NCBI GenBank assembly: GCA_017306715.1 | Contig: JAFKHV010000018.1 | Span: 1 to 64,000, forward strand | Length of the DNA stretch: 64,000 nt | DNA from: Legionella sp. | GTDB lineage: Bacteria > Pseudomonadota > Gammaproteobacteria > Legionellales > Legionellaceae | Direction of reading: 5' to 3' | In this document: in pieces, positions 7,982 to 18,467 of the stretch | Position numbering within the stretch: the stretch's first letter is position 1 | How the letters are laid out: every line of letters starts with the position of its first letter | Program-made: the position numbers and the translations under genes | The notes under the pieces: model-generated | What the model saw: only the letters and a program-made list of their open reading frames with translations | The model's database searches: none | Told to the model about the DNA's origin: nothing

Positions 7982-10900
7982 ATGACATTTATCGTACAAA
8001 ATGAGCAACCTGAATTAATCGAATTAGTATGGCAAGGAAATAACTCCCAAGAATTTCTTCCGCTTTTGAAAGCTCATCTAGACAACCACCCAGATTACCC
8101 CAAAGTTATAAAGATATCATGGAGTGATGCCCATCATGCCGATTTTAATGCAGCACAACTGGTGCACTATGCTCAGGAGCGCAAATTTGCGATTGAATTA
8201 AATTATGAAGGAAACGACCCTGCAGTAAAGCAACTGCTTGAGGAATATATCACCAGACTGCAATTGGCTGAGAATACCCTCTCCTATTTTGAACCGCAGT
8301 ATAATGAAAAAAATCATGTACTTAATTTAAAACTCCTACCCAATACTCTTCTCAATTTTACGCCGGACAACCCAGCCTATATTGAGTTAAAACAAACCAT
8401 CTCAAGATTAGGTGAGGGACATCAAATCAATATCATCGGTGATAAGCAGGCAGTAAATCCTAATGCAGTTGAATATTTACTTAAGGAGCTGATTGGATTA
8501 AATAAAGCTTATTTATTAAAATTTTATCTCGCACCCGAACAGAAACAGTATAAATCACTAAATACGCAATTAGAAAATGTATACCTGTACACTCTTCGTG
8601 CTAAAGGCATCCAAGACATCCCAGTACAAGAAAACGAGGGTTATGCTGCGAAAGGTAAGATGAGACGCAATAAACAATTGCTGCTCCAAGGCAAAAAAAT
8701 TACGGCACAAACACAGTATCAATACCAGCATCAACATCAATACGCGCAACAACAGCAACAGCAACAACAAAATCAACAGCAATTAAACCAGAATATTTAT
8801 CAGCAACGGCTAGCGCAAATCAACCAACAACATCATCAACAACAACAGGCTGAAGAACAACAGCAAGTGAATATCGCAGCTTTAGGTAAGCTCATTCATG
8901 TTAATAATCTCTCCGATCTGGTAACGGATAAATTGCCTTTGGAACGAATTAGACGCGTATGGCAAAATTTAGTGGGCGAATACAATACCTATGTCACCAA
9001 TCCCCATGCCCGCATCACCCATGTCCCAGAAACTACATTTCGGATTATATTAGAACATGAGGAACAATTTACCTACGGAGTAGACTTACACGATTTACCC
9101 AACGGATTTAAATATACCGTCCAAAAACAACGCCACTATGACGAAGAAGAGCAATCCATTCTTTTTTTCGATCCTAAAGCGCTGAAGACAGGTGAGCAGC
9201 GAGCGGACTCGCCTTTAAGTCCATGGATCAAATCTCGACCATCCCCACAACCGGAGGGGGATGTTGGGCAATTCTACAATTTCTTTGGTCAGCCTTATAA
9301 TGAACTGGATTATCAACAGTTTACCAAACAACATCAGAAGTTCTTTAAAGCCATTGCGCCGAATACTCAAAAACAGGTATCTGTTCAATTAAATGCCTTG
9401 AAACAGTTATTAAACCTGGAGCAACCTGAAGGAGACTTTTCTGCGCTGCTAGATAAAAAATTTTCATTTAACGCCGCACAAATACAGGGACTACGCACCG
9501 TTTTGGTCAAGTATGGTGCCCGAGGCGTGGGGCAGTTATTAAATAATTTAAATAAAATCTACCGCGCTGGACAATATGAGCTGTTCCAAAAGGTATTCTT
9601 GGATACCAACACCGATTGGACTTTTTTATTAAGTCAACCAAACGACGTACAAGCAGGAGCGCTGGGTCCCGCATACGCAATTGATTATTTAATCAGCATG
9701 TCTGCAGTGGAGAAATCTTGGTGGCAGACGCTTGCACTCCAGCATGCACAACATAGTGCCCCCTGTGACTTAGTGGATCTCGTCAATGCACATCGTTATT
9801 TTTTTGCAGAATTAAAAAAAATTGATGCCGATTTAGATTTACCCATTCCCTGTCCGATCGAAAATATTCGTAACATCAAATTAACCTACCGACGTATTCT
9901 TACTTTACTACAAAACGCGATGAACCCTCACGAACAAGTAAAATATCTTGAGGGCTTGGATTATGGCATGCAAGGGTTTATTGCAGCTCCAATGGGTAGA
10001 AGAAGAGGCGAATACAACCTCATTACCCGCGAGATGGATCTTACCCCAAAGTCACAATTGATGAATTGGGCAAAATATGAAAAATATTTGTCTCTTTTAG
10101 AAATAGTAAATGACAAAACAGTCACTCAATCTTGGCCTTATGATTATATCAAACCACCACAAATGTGGGCAGGGTATCAAATTCCTCGTCCAATTAGGAA
10201 AGACTCCTGGATTGATATAAACTTTTATCTAATATCGCTCCAGTTTGATGATTATCGCAAAACTTTATACTTGCTTGAGGAAAGTTTCCATCCATTAGCT
10301 CGTGACAAGCTATCAGTTAGGCATGACATTAAAGTTGATTTTGACGATCAAGAAGAAATCAATAGAACCAGCACTAATCAAATTAATTACGCTATTGATA
10401 TCCATACGATATACGATATGGCAAAAAGGCTAAGAATCACGGAAAACTTTAGTCCTTATTTTTATCGCTACATTGGTTCCCATCCGCGATCTTTTGACTA
10501 TTCAACCTACCTACAATTAGTTCAGTTACTTGAGCAAAACCTCATACACCAGCATCCCTTATTACAAAATTGTTTACAAAAAAATCTCATGGTGCTCTTA
10601 ACCTTATGCACTACCGGCAGACACGCGTACCAGGAAAATAGAGATCCGGTTCACGACTTAGAGCAACTACTTAATCTCATTAAACAAAACCCTGAATTTT
10701 ATACAAGCCCGAGAGACCCAATGCCTTGGGAATTCGTGGAAAAAAAAGAACATGATGTGTTCGAGCCCTACCACATTTATTTCAATTTAGAAGGACCCAA
10801 TACAATCCAGTACTCCTATCTTGATGCCAGTGGACCCGTTTCAGGCCAGTTTTCGTTAAATGAAATTGGCTTAAACTCGTGCATTCCACCAATACTCGTC

Positions 10901-13900
10901 GATGAATTAAAAAAGAAACAAAACAAAGTTTTTGAGATTCTTGAGCAGCAAGGATTTCCAGGTAAAGGATTTCTTTCACGACTTTTGGCTGAAAGCTTCG
11001 AGAGACGCACACGTCTTTTGCAACCGAAACCGACACTCCATGAACTGACTCTTTTACTAAAACTGACCACAGATATTGAGCTCATAAATGACCTATTCGT
11101 TGCCGTGGGCAGCCATGGTGTCATTATTTACAACCTGATAAAAATATTTAATTCCTTAAAGCATCAGCCCTCCCCGCTGGAAGTACGGCACCTGTTGGCT
11201 GTGTTAAATTCGTGGGAAACAGCTCCTAATGAGCAAAAAGATACCTTAGCATTATTAAGTAGTTTAATTCACACCGAAGACTGGAGTGAATTAAAGCAAT
11301 TAGGCGAAGCATTAGCTGCAGCATCTTTCTCCGCTGAGTTCCTAGCACGATTTACAGCCTGCTTAAAACAAGTGAATTTCGAAGCCTCACAACCGGTACC
11401 ATTGAGTAAAGTACTGGGGTTCGTGACCAAGTTACAAAAATCTCCTAACGCCATGCAATTGAACAAGGAAGAGCTCGTTCTCTTTTGCACAAAAAATATT
11501 CGTAGTCTGGTCTTTAACTATGAAGATTTATCGCAAAAAATGACCGGTATTGTCCTGAGTATCGCCGCCTTTACCGAAGAACTTCAAAAGGCTGTCGACT
11601 CATTATCTGAAGAATTTAACAAAAGTGAAGAGCATGCCAATGAGGTTATAAATGAGTTTATAAATGATCCTAACTTTAATCCGTTGCCTCAAGAAAATAA
11701 AAGTGGGGAGAATGTCGGTAAGGATGAAAATGATCCTGGCATCATAAAACTGCTTAAGAAGACGATTGCGCATAAGATTCAGACTTTAATAGAGCATTTT
11801 CGTGCTCATGTGATCAATATAATTACCAAGTTAGAAGAAATTAAACTTAACCCTGCTAATCCTGATAAATTAAAAAACGCTCTGAATGCTGTCCAAAATT
11901 TACTTAACTTTATCAAGGACCCCTTGGCGCATATCGATGGCATTGCATTTGCTCGCCCTATACTCAACAGACTTTTTCTAAAAAAATATGAAAAACAATT
12001 AATTCAGCAAATCAATGAAGAATTTCTGTCTATTCTGTATCGTGAAGTCACTCAAGAAGTTCAAAAATTAAAAATTAATCAAAAAGTTGCGGATAACATT
12101 GGCAAACAAGTCAGTCTAGCGGATGTTTTTAACCGTTTTCTCCATGCTTACATTCCACCATTACAGGGTAAGGAACTAACCGTAGAGCTCGATAACAGTT
12201 TTAAATCTCAAGAACAGATTATGGTGTTTTTAAAAGAGCTTCAGGCTAATATGACCAGTGAGCAATGTGCTTTGTTTATAGCACTCCTGTATGAGCACCA
12301 TTATTTAACGCAATACACTGATCTTTTTGCAACGCGTCTGCCTTTAATTAAGCTCACACAATTTATTGCCGCTTTACCAGCAGAGATAGAGCTCAAGCCC
12401 CTTTTCAAACGAATCTTCTCTACTGTTACTGCAGAAAATAGGGATTTCATTGAATCTGTGCTTAAGAAATTAAAGGATGAGGGGCGCACGTGTAGTCCGA
12501 AACAAAAATTAATAATGGCTGAACTTGCCTTAAACTCAGCACCAAAATCAGCTGTAGAACAAGAAGAGGCGCTCGCCCACCTCACCGCGTTAATGAACGT
12601 GAGCAATTTACTGGCAAAAGACCATCCCCTGCTTAATCTCTTAATGGACAGTAAATTTAAAACCACCGATTTAGCAAATATACATTTGCTCATACACTGT
12701 GTGCCTTCACTAAGCCGTGAAGTAGTCGTGGCTTTTATTGAGAAACAATTACCGCAAGCCGAGTCTTCGCGAATGTTTACCGAGCTCTCAAAGTTATTAC
12801 AGAAGTATCCGCACCAGATTGAGACAATAATTACACTGCTCAATAATGCGGTATGGAATCGATCGGAAGAGCCCGCAACTATCGATGAGCAAATCGTAGT
12901 GATCGAACGTTTGATCAGTAAAACACAACTCGACTTTATCACCAATACTCTGTATCGCTACCATCCTGCGCCAGGATTTAAAGCATTGCAAACTGAAGTA
13001 AATAAGGAACCATCCAATCTGGAACTTTGGGTTAAAGAATATGAATTAGATCCCTTTGGTCATCGCCATAAAGTGATGAGTCATTACCAAACTCAAGGAA
13101 TTAGTAGCTTTACCCAGGAAATAAAAGATTTATTCAACCAGCATCCCTTACCCGCAAATATACAACAACAATTGCTGGACGCCGCAACCTATATTTTATC
13201 CATTGGGAATGATTATTCATTGCCCATTGGTAATGAATTAAAGCCATTAAGCCAATTCCGACGTACAGAACTAGGAGAATTTTTTAAACAGTGTTGCATC
13301 CGCATCCAAGATGGCGAACAGCGCGCAATTTATGAAACATTAGCCGTATTTAATGAGGTTTTTTTCCGCAGCACCGGACGTTTCCCTTATCCATCACAGA
13401 TTATCAGTGCTTTATGCACTCAATTAATACCCGGGAATTTATTATTGCAAATCCAGACCGGACAAGGAAAAACGACTACGCTTGCCTTAACCGCAGCGTT
13501 AACTTATGCTTTAGCGCCTGTTGAAACACACGTTACGGTTTGCTCTCGAAATCAAATTCTTACTCAACGCGATTATGAAGAATGTAAACCTTTTTACGAC
13601 TATTTAAATATACCCGTGGCCATGGTTCAGGCCAGCACTCAAGAAAATTGTTACGACAAACCTTCAGTGGTCTACTCAACCACTGCGGATAAATCTTTGT
13701 ATGATTCACGCCTACAAATTGTTGAAAATCAATCCATACCCCCTGCATCGCAACAAGTGGTTATTTGTGATGAGGTCGATGCTGAGTTTTTTGACAATAA
13801 AAATGCCTTTAATTTCTCAGAAACCAAAGAGGATCCTTTTGTAAATCCATTGGAGTGGGTCTACCCGCTGGCCAATGAGTTTATTACGCTGCCGCAGTTT

Positions 13901-16705
13901 ATGAATCTATTCACCACAGAGGGAGAAGATGTACTCTTGTTCCGCAACTTTCTTAAAGCTAAAAGTCCCGAACTGTATAAGCAATATCGAGAACGACTGA
14001 CGGATGAAAAAATCGATCAGCTTTTAGACGCTGCGTGTGTTGCCCAGCAACTACGAGAAAATTATGATTTTGTAATACGGCAGCGTAAGCGCGAAGTACA
14101 TGGTCAATTACAAACAATCTCAGAGGCTCACGTACTTGAAGGTCATACTGAGGATAAAGAAGCAACCCTCAGTCATGGGGTTCAGCAATGTTTGCATGCA
14201 CGTTTGAATAAAATGTACAGCCCTGCAATTAGTCTTTATGATAAAAACGTTCATAAACCCAATGCCATGCCACCCTTTAGTTGTGATAATCAGATTGACG
14301 CCGTTGATAGTCAAAACAGTCATTCCTTTTTTAAAAAATTTGGCCGCATTATTGGTGGTTCCGGTACCTTAGGCTCACCCCAGGAATTAGAAGAAGTCCG
14401 GTCTACGTTCGAGATGAATACGATTTTAGATATCCCACCTCGTAAACGCAGTGGCCTACACTATTTGTCGACCGTATTTTGTGATGACCGAACGTCCTTC
14501 TTCTTTAAGGGTGATAATCAACTTAAAGCGATTATTCGCGCTTTAGATAAAGCACGTCTACAACCCGTCATGATTTCTTGTGCGCATATCCAGCAAGCCG
14601 ACCAATGGAAAGAAGAGCTGGAAAAGAAATATCCCGGAAAAGTACAAGTAATTCACGCACTCGTTGCTGAAGATCAAAAAGAATTTGAAGACCGGGTCGC
14701 GCGTGCAAAAGAAGTAGGCCAAATTACCTTAGTTACCCCTTTGGCCGGCCGCGGAGTTGATATAAAAACACCTAAAGCATCGGATAAGGGGACCGCTCGC
14801 GAACGCCAATTAAGTCAACTAGCCGAGCGTCTACTGGTCATTGAAACCCATTTAGAACGTTATCGTAATCGACGCCAATTGCAAGGCCGCTCCGCGCGGG
14901 ATGGTAAATCAGGCGAAACGTTAGGAATATTTAATCTCGATACTATTGCTCGAGAACATGGCCTTACTATAAAAATTAAAAATCGTAAGGACAAGTTACG
15001 TTTATTGGAGCAATTAATGGAAAAAATGGATACTGAAGCCGCGGTAGAGCGACAAATATCCACGCAAAAACATTCTCTTATTGTATATTTTGAAAAGCTA
15101 TTTGAAGAGGAAATAGCGAAAAATCCCGAAATGAAAGAGGACATTCGGCATCGCAAGGCTTTATTTATCGAGCGAGCAGAGCATCTATGGCATAACACTC
15201 TGGCTGAAATCGACCCTGAGGGAGAATTTCCCAATCCATATGTGCGCTATAAAGACGGACATCTGGACCGAGCAAGTTTAGAGAATGCCCTCATTACCTA
15301 TCAAGAAAAGCTCCGTGAATTATTTAGAAATCAGATGCACGATTTGGGATTCCTTGCCGAGGTTGCGATCGATGCTCGGCAAATCTATTCCTATAAAAAA
15401 GAAGAGCATCGAGCAGCAGCTGTCGTTGAGGAGCCAGAAGCCATCGCTCTTAATCTTAAGTCGCAGACACAAACCTATTTAGAGTTGAGCACGACCAATG
15501 ACCCCCGTTTGTCACTATATCAAAATCGCCTTAAAGCTCATGAGATGGTTACTAAGCATCTTGAGACAGGCTTAAAACGATATCAGATGAATCATACCAG
15601 GGAGCTAACCACGGCCATACAAAAAACCTTGCCGACCGCTTTAACCCAACATAGCTATCTAGGCTGTGTTACCCAAGCGCTCCGTGTTGAAAATCGCTTT
15701 CTGACCCATTCGGAGTTATTAGGACAGTACCAAATGGCCTTGGATAAGGTAGATAATCTAAATGAAGCTCATCCTCAGGAAAAAACATTGGTTGCTGCAG
15801 AACTTAAGGGAATGGTTGCAGCGATGTTAACCAGTTTCTTGAACTCCGTAATAATTAGTGCGCAGGATAAGAACCATTTGCAACAATTGCAGGCGATCCT
15901 GGAAAAAAGTAACATTCCCGAAACCTTTGCGGAATACACTCATGTATTTAATCGCTTGTATCACCTTTATCAACCACTCATTACCCAACCTGAAGTAAAA
16001 GAACGGCTGATGCGTGTGCACGATTTTGTGATGACAACAGCAACCAAAGTAGAAGCTATCGCACCTCTTGCAGAAAATAAAGGGATTCAACTAACGAAGC
16101 ATGCGGTACAGAAATTTTTAGAACAAACTATTGCACGATTAGCAACACCTGAATATCGAAATAAACATTCAGGGGCACAGGCTAAAATTGACGAGATTCA
16201 ACAATTTATTGCACAGGAACTCAATAACCCCTCTGAAGATATGGATGGACCAAGCTGGCTGGAAAAGATTAAACCAATTTTAGACAGGGTATTAGCGCAA
16301 AATACCCGTGTGAATTTACGTGTGCATACTCAATCTCAGCGTGAATGGCATAAATTGTATCCACAACTAGTTAAAACCTGTACGTCCGCGGAGCCTGCTA
16401 CAATGCAATTTATAACACGTCTTGAACAAATTTTACGAGATTTGCAAAATCGCTCCACCAAAGGTTTCTTTAAGAATCGTGAACTTTACGAAATTAAAAT
16501 TAAAAATTTAAATGATTACATTGCTCATACCAAGAAAGCTATTGCAGAAGGACCCGATGCAACCGCAATTGTCCGCATGCTGCGTGACCAAGTTAATCAA
16601 GATGAACAGCTTACTAAGAGCACCTCAAAAATCCCTCTAGGCAGCGTCACGGTAATTAAAGAGGTGAATGCTTTGACGGAGGAATTTTTAAAAATTTATT
16701 CCTAA
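7982..16705 (+). CDS. Giant protein with SecA-type DEAD motor (candidate Dot/Icm effector)
   Basis: 2907 residues in one uninterrupted frame. Residues 1-240 are unrecognised. Residues ~243-295 are Gln-rich, including an 8-Gln run. A long mixed helical region follows. A SecA-like motor spans about 1800-2330: Walker A TGQGKT (1826-1831), SRNQILTQRDYEECKPFYDYL (like the SecA VNDYLAxRD segment), DEVD (1930-1933), SHGVQQCLHARLN (like GLHQAxEAKE), IIGGSGTLGS (like the AGMTGTA loop), motif V TPLAGRGVDI (2252-2261) and motif VI QGRSARDG (2301-2308). The final ~580 residues look helical. SecA itself is ~900 residues, so the flanks are extra. It lacks a signal peptide. The PmrA-like box and lineage-specific flanks suggest a translocated effector, with function unknown. 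Confidence 0.85.
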   Translation: MTFIVQNEQPELIELVWQGNNSQEFLPLLKAHLDNHPDYPKVIKISWSDAHHADFNAAQLVHYAQERKFAIELNYEGNDPAVKQLLEEYITRLQLAENTLSYFEPQYNEKNHVLNLKLLPNTLLNFTPDNPAYIELKQTISRLGEGHQINIIGDKQAVNPNAVEYLLKELIGLNKAYLLKFYLAPEQKQYKSLNTQLENVYLYTLRAKGIQDIPVQENEGYAAKGKMRRNKQLLLQGKKITAQTQYQYQHQHQYAQQQQQQQQNQQQLNQNIYQQRLAQINQQHHQQQQAEEQQQVNIAALGKLIHVNNLSDLVTDKLPLERIRRVWQNLVGEYNTYVTNPHARITHVPETTFRIILEHEEQFTYGVDLHDLPNGFKYTVQKQRHYDEEEQSILFFDPKALKTGEQRADSPLSPWIKSRPSPQPEGDVGQFYNFFGQPYNELDYQQFTKQHQKFFKAIAPNTQKQVSVQLNALKQLLNLEQPEGDFSALLDKKFSFNAAQIQGLRTVLVKYGARGVGQLLNNLNKIYRAGQYELFQKVFLDTNTDWTFLLSQPNDVQAGALGPAYAIDYLISMSAVEKSWWQTLALQHAQHSAPCDLVDLVNAHRYFFAELKKIDADLDLPIPCPIENIRNIKLTYRRILTLLQNAMNPHEQVKYLEGLDYGMQGFIAAPMGRRRGEYNLITREMDLTPKSQLMNWAKYEKYLSLLEIVNDKTVTQSWPYDYIKPPQMWAGYQIPRPIRKDSWIDINFYLISLQFDDYRKTLYLLEESFHPLARDKLSVRHDIKVDFDDQEEINRTSTNQINYAIDIHTIYDMAKRLRITENFSPYFYRYIGSHPRSFDYSTYLQLVQLLEQNLIHQHPLLQNCLQKNLMVLLTLCTTGRHAYQENRDPVHDLEQLLNLIKQNPEFYTSPRDPMPWEFVEKKEHDVFEPYHIYFNLEGPNTIQYSYLDASGPVSGQFSLNEIGLNSCIPPILVDELKKKQNKVFEILEQQGFPGKGFLSRLLAESFERRTRLLQPKPTLHELTLLLKLTTDIELINDLFVAVGSHGVIIYNLIKIFNSLKHQPSPLEVRHLLAVLNSWETAPNEQKDTLALLSSLIHTEDWSELKQLGEALAAASFSAEFLARFTACLKQVNFEASQPVPLSKVLGFVTKLQKSPNAMQLNKEELVLFCTKNIRSLVFNYEDLSQKMTGIVLSIAAFTEELQKAVDSLSEEFNKSEEHANEVINEFINDPNFNPLPQENKSGENVGKDENDPGIIKLLKKTIAHKIQTLIEHFRAHVINIITKLEEIKLNPANPDKLKNALNAVQNLLNFIKDPLAHIDGIAFARPILNRLFLKKYEKQLIQQINEEFLSILYREVTQEVQKLKINQKVADNIGKQVSLADVFNRFLHAYIPPLQGKELTVELDNSFKSQEQIMVFLKELQANMTSEQCALFIALLYEHHYLTQYTDLFATRLPLIKLTQFIAALPAEIELKPLFKRIFSTVTAENRDFIESVLKKLKDEGRTCSPKQKLIMAELALNSAPKSAVEQEEALAHLTALMNVSNLLAKDHPLLNLLMDSKFKTTDLANIHLLIHCVPSLSREVVVAFIEKQLPQAESSRMFTELSKLLQKYPHQIETIITLLNNAVWNRSEEPATIDEQIVVIERLISKTQLDFITNTLYRYHPAPGFKALQTEVNKEPSNLELWVKEYELDPFGHRHKVMSHYQTQGISSFTQEIKDLFNQHPLPANIQQQLLDAATYILSIGNDYSLPIGNELKPLSQFRRTELGEFFKQCCIRIQDGEQRAIYETLAVFNEVFFRSTGRFPYPSQIISALCTQLIPGNLLLQIQTGQGKTTTLALTAALTYALAPVETHVTVCSRNQILTQRDYEECKPFYDYLNIPVAMVQASTQENCYDKPSVVYSTTADKSLYDSRLQIVENQSIPPASQQVVICDEVDAEFFDNKNAFNFSETKEDPFVNPLEWVYPLANEFITLPQFMNLFTTEGEDVLLFRNFLKAKSPELYKQYRERLTDEKIDQLLDAACVAQQLRENYDFVIRQRKREVHGQLQTISEAHVLEGHTEDKEATLSHGVQQCLHARLNKMYSPAISLYDKNVHKPNAMPPFSCDNQIDAVDSQNSHSFFKKFGRIIGGSGTLGSPQELEEVRSTFEMNTILDIPPRKRSGLHYLSTVFCDDRTSFFFKGDNQLKAIIRALDKARLQPVMISCAHIQQADQWKEELEKKYPGKVQVIHALVAEDQKEFEDRVARAKEVGQITLVTPLAGRGVDIKTPKASDKGTARERQLSQLAERLLVIETHLERYRNRRQLQGRSARDGKSGETLGIFNLDTIAREHGLTIKIKNRKDKLRLLEQLMEKMDTEAAVERQISTQKHSLIVYFEKLFEEEIAKNPEMKEDIRHRKALFIERAEHLWHNTLAEIDPEGEFPNPYVRYKDGHLDRASLENALITYQEKLRELFRNQMHDLGFLAEVAIDARQIYSYKKEEHRAAAVVEEPEAIALNLKSQTQTYLELSTTNDPRLSLYQNRLKAHEMVTKHLETGLKRYQMNHTRELTTAIQKTLPTALTQHSYLGCVTQALRVENRFLTHSELLGQYQMALDKVDNLNEAHPQEKTLVAAELKGMVAAMLTSFLNSVIISAQDKNHLQQLQAILEKSNIPETFAEYTHVFNRLYHLYQPLITQPEVKERLMRVHDFVMTTATKVEAIAPLAENKGIQLTKHAVQKFLEQTIARLATPEYRNKHSGAQAKIDEIQQFIAQELNNPSEDMDGPSWLEKIKPILDRVLAQNTRVNLRVHTQSQREWHKLYPQLVKTCTSAEPATMQFITRLEQILRDLQNRSTKGFFKNRELYEIKIKNLNDYIAHTKKAIAEGPDATAIVRMLRDQVNQDEQLTKSTSKIPLGSVTVIKEVNALTEEFLKIYS

Positions 16706-16852
16706 CGTTGCTGTGCCCTTCCTGCAAAAATTTAATAAGTCATTTATTTTTATTACCCAGGAGGGAATAGGTCCTTAACTAAACATCAATAAACAAAAAA
16801 ATCCATCTTAAATAGGCTAAACTTAAAAATAAGAGCGGACTGTCTGTGCAAG

Positions 16853-17137
16853 ATGGAGTTAAATGTGCTCATCGAACCAACGCAACCGATATACGTTAAA
16901 GTGAAATCAGGTCACGACGAGTATACTTGCCAATTAGTAAGCCTTTCCGATACAGAACTAGAGCTTAAGGGTGACTTCTACATGGAGAAAGCAAGTTCCA
17001 TCTCCTTCCTGGGAAAATACTTCCGCGGTCGCGCTACCATTAACGATATTAATTTTTTACAGCCTGATTTTATTTATCATTTAATCATTGATGAGATACA
17101 GTTTCAACCAGGTCTTCTTATCGACACCGAGTTATAA
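16853..17137 (+). CDS. Small protein of unknown function, 94 residues
   Basis: Cytoplasmic-looking, beta-rich, with no signal peptide or membrane segment. The pattern VKVKSGHDEYTCQLVSLSDTELELKG followed by GKYFRGRATIND is reminiscent of a PilZ-type barrel, but the RxxxR and (D/N)xSxxG c-di-GMP motifs are absent, so the family is not claimed. No strong ribosome-binding site precedes ATG 16853. It lies alone between the giant gene and the MFS transporter on the same strand. Length and codon use look genuine. Confidence 0.6.
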   Translation: MELNVLIEPTQPIYVKVKSGHDEYTCQLVSLSDTELELKGDFYMEKASSISFLGKYFRGRATINDINFLQPDFIYHLIIDEIQFQPGLLIDTEL

Positions 17138-17227
17138 AGCTTACGCCTATCCAGACTATGTGACGATAATAAATCTTTAGTGTACACTCTTAATTCAACT
17201 AAACCTTTAGAGGATTAGTCTATATTT

Positions 17228-18418
17228 ATGACTAATAATCATGAGAAAAATTCCAAGCTCGCACTTTATACCTTGACGATGGGCGGGTTTAGTATTGGCA
17301 TGACCGAATTTTTAATTATGGGCATTCTGCCTGATGTTGCTCACGCATTGCAAATATCAATCCCCACAGCGGGATATTTAATCGCAATCTATGCTTTTGG
17401 TGTAGTCATCGGAGCCCCTCTGTTAATCCGTTTTACTGATAAAATTGCTCCTAAAACCATATTATCCTTACTTATGCTTCTTTTTTTTATCGGTAATCTG
17501 CTTTTTGCTCTTGCCCCTTCATTCCTCACCTTGCTTATAACGCGGTTTATATCCGGATTACCTCATGGTGCTTTTTTTGGCGTGGGTGCAGTCGTTGCCA
17601 AGGAGCTCGCTCCCTCAGGAAAAAGTGCACGCGCTATTGCGCTTATGTTTGCGGGATTAACGCTCGCAAATATCTTAGGCGTCCCCTTTGGTACGTATCT
17701 GGGTCATCATTATAGCTGGCGCTTGGCCTATGCCTTAGTGGGCCTTTGTGGTCTTATCACCTTAAGCGTTTTAATAAAGTTTTTGCCCAATGTTCATCTT
17801 AAATATAAAGAGGATTTTCGCCAAAGTCTTAAAATTTTTAAACAGCGGGAGGTATGGCTTATTATGGGGATTTCCGGAATCGGTACTGCTGGATTATTTA
17901 CCTGGATAAGTTATATCGCTCCCTTAATGACTGATGTGGCGCAGTTTTCAGCAAGCATGGTTACTTTTATTATGATGTTAGCCGGACTCGGAATGGCATT
18001 TGGGAATTATCTAGGTGGGCTGATGACCGATAGACTTTCTCCCCTAACTGTAAGTGCTTTAATGCTTACAGCAATGATTGCTTGCCTGCTTGCTGTTGCT
18101 TTATGTACTGCCAATCAAACCGCCGCTTTAATTCTCACCTTTATCACCGGGGCGGTTTCATTTACCTTGGTTCCCACAATTCAAATGTTAATGATTGAAA
18201 ACACCAAAGGTGCGGAAATTTTCGCCTCATCCATAATTCAATCCACAGGCAATTTAGCCAACACCTTAGGCGCATTTCTTGGTGGCATTCCCCTAACCGC
18301 AGGCTTTGGTTATACCTCACCAGAATATGTAGGAATTGCGCTGGTTGCTATTGGATTATTATTTTGTATGCAAATCTATCGGCTACAACAGCAAGAAGGT
18401 GTTGCTTATCCTACTTAA
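17228..18418 (+). CDS. MFS drug/metabolite efflux transporter (DHA1, AraJ/PbuE-like)
   Basis: 396 residues with 12 predicted membrane helices. The N-terminal signature GGFSIGMTEFLIMGILPDVA, the motif-A-like segment RFTDKIAPKTIL between helices 2 and 3, and RFISGLPHGAFFGVGAVVA in helix 4 match the AraJ/YdhP group of proton-coupled exporters. The equivalent loop in the second half is GGLMTDRLSPLTV. The substrate cannot be told from sequence. AGAGG precedes the ATG, and a hairpin terminator follows the stop. Confidence 0.85.
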   Translation: MTNNHEKNSKLALYTLTMGGFSIGMTEFLIMGILPDVAHALQISIPTAGYLIAIYAFGVVIGAPLLIRFTDKIAPKTILSLLMLLFFIGNLLFALAPSFLTLLITRFISGLPHGAFFGVGAVVAKELAPSGKSARAIALMFAGLTLANILGVPFGTYLGHHYSWRLAYALVGLCGLITLSVLIKFLPNVHLKYKEDFRQSLKIFKQREVWLIMGISGIGTAGLFTWISYIAPLMTDVAQFSASMVTFIMMLAGLGMAFGNYLGGLMTDRLSPLTVSALMLTAMIACLLAVALCTANQTAALILTFITGAVSFTLVPTIQMLMIENTKGAEIFASSIIQSTGNLANTLGAFLGGIPLTAGFGYTSPEYVGIALVAIGLLFCMQIYRLQQQEGVAYPT

Positions 18419-18430
18419 CTAGAGTGACAT

Positions 18431-18467
18431 AAGGGGTAGCTGCTTGAAACAGCTACCCTTATTTTTA
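18431..18467. terminator. Bidirectional hairpin terminator between the MFS gene and coxC
   Basis: AAGGGGTAGCTG (18431-18442), a 7-nt loop, CAGCTACCCTT (18450-18460), then ATTTTTA. It lies between two convergent genes and overlaps the coxC stop codon, so it probably serves both. Confidence 0.85.

Noticed and set aside
12301..12945. 214-residue minus-strand open frame
   Set aside because: Lies wholly antisense within the giant gene, has low-complexity Ser/Leu composition and no recognisable motif; a shadow of the coding strand.
14860..15234. 124-residue minus-strand open frame
   Set aside because: Antisense to the SecA-like motor region, with Ser/Arg/Cys-rich composition typical of a reverse-frame shadow.
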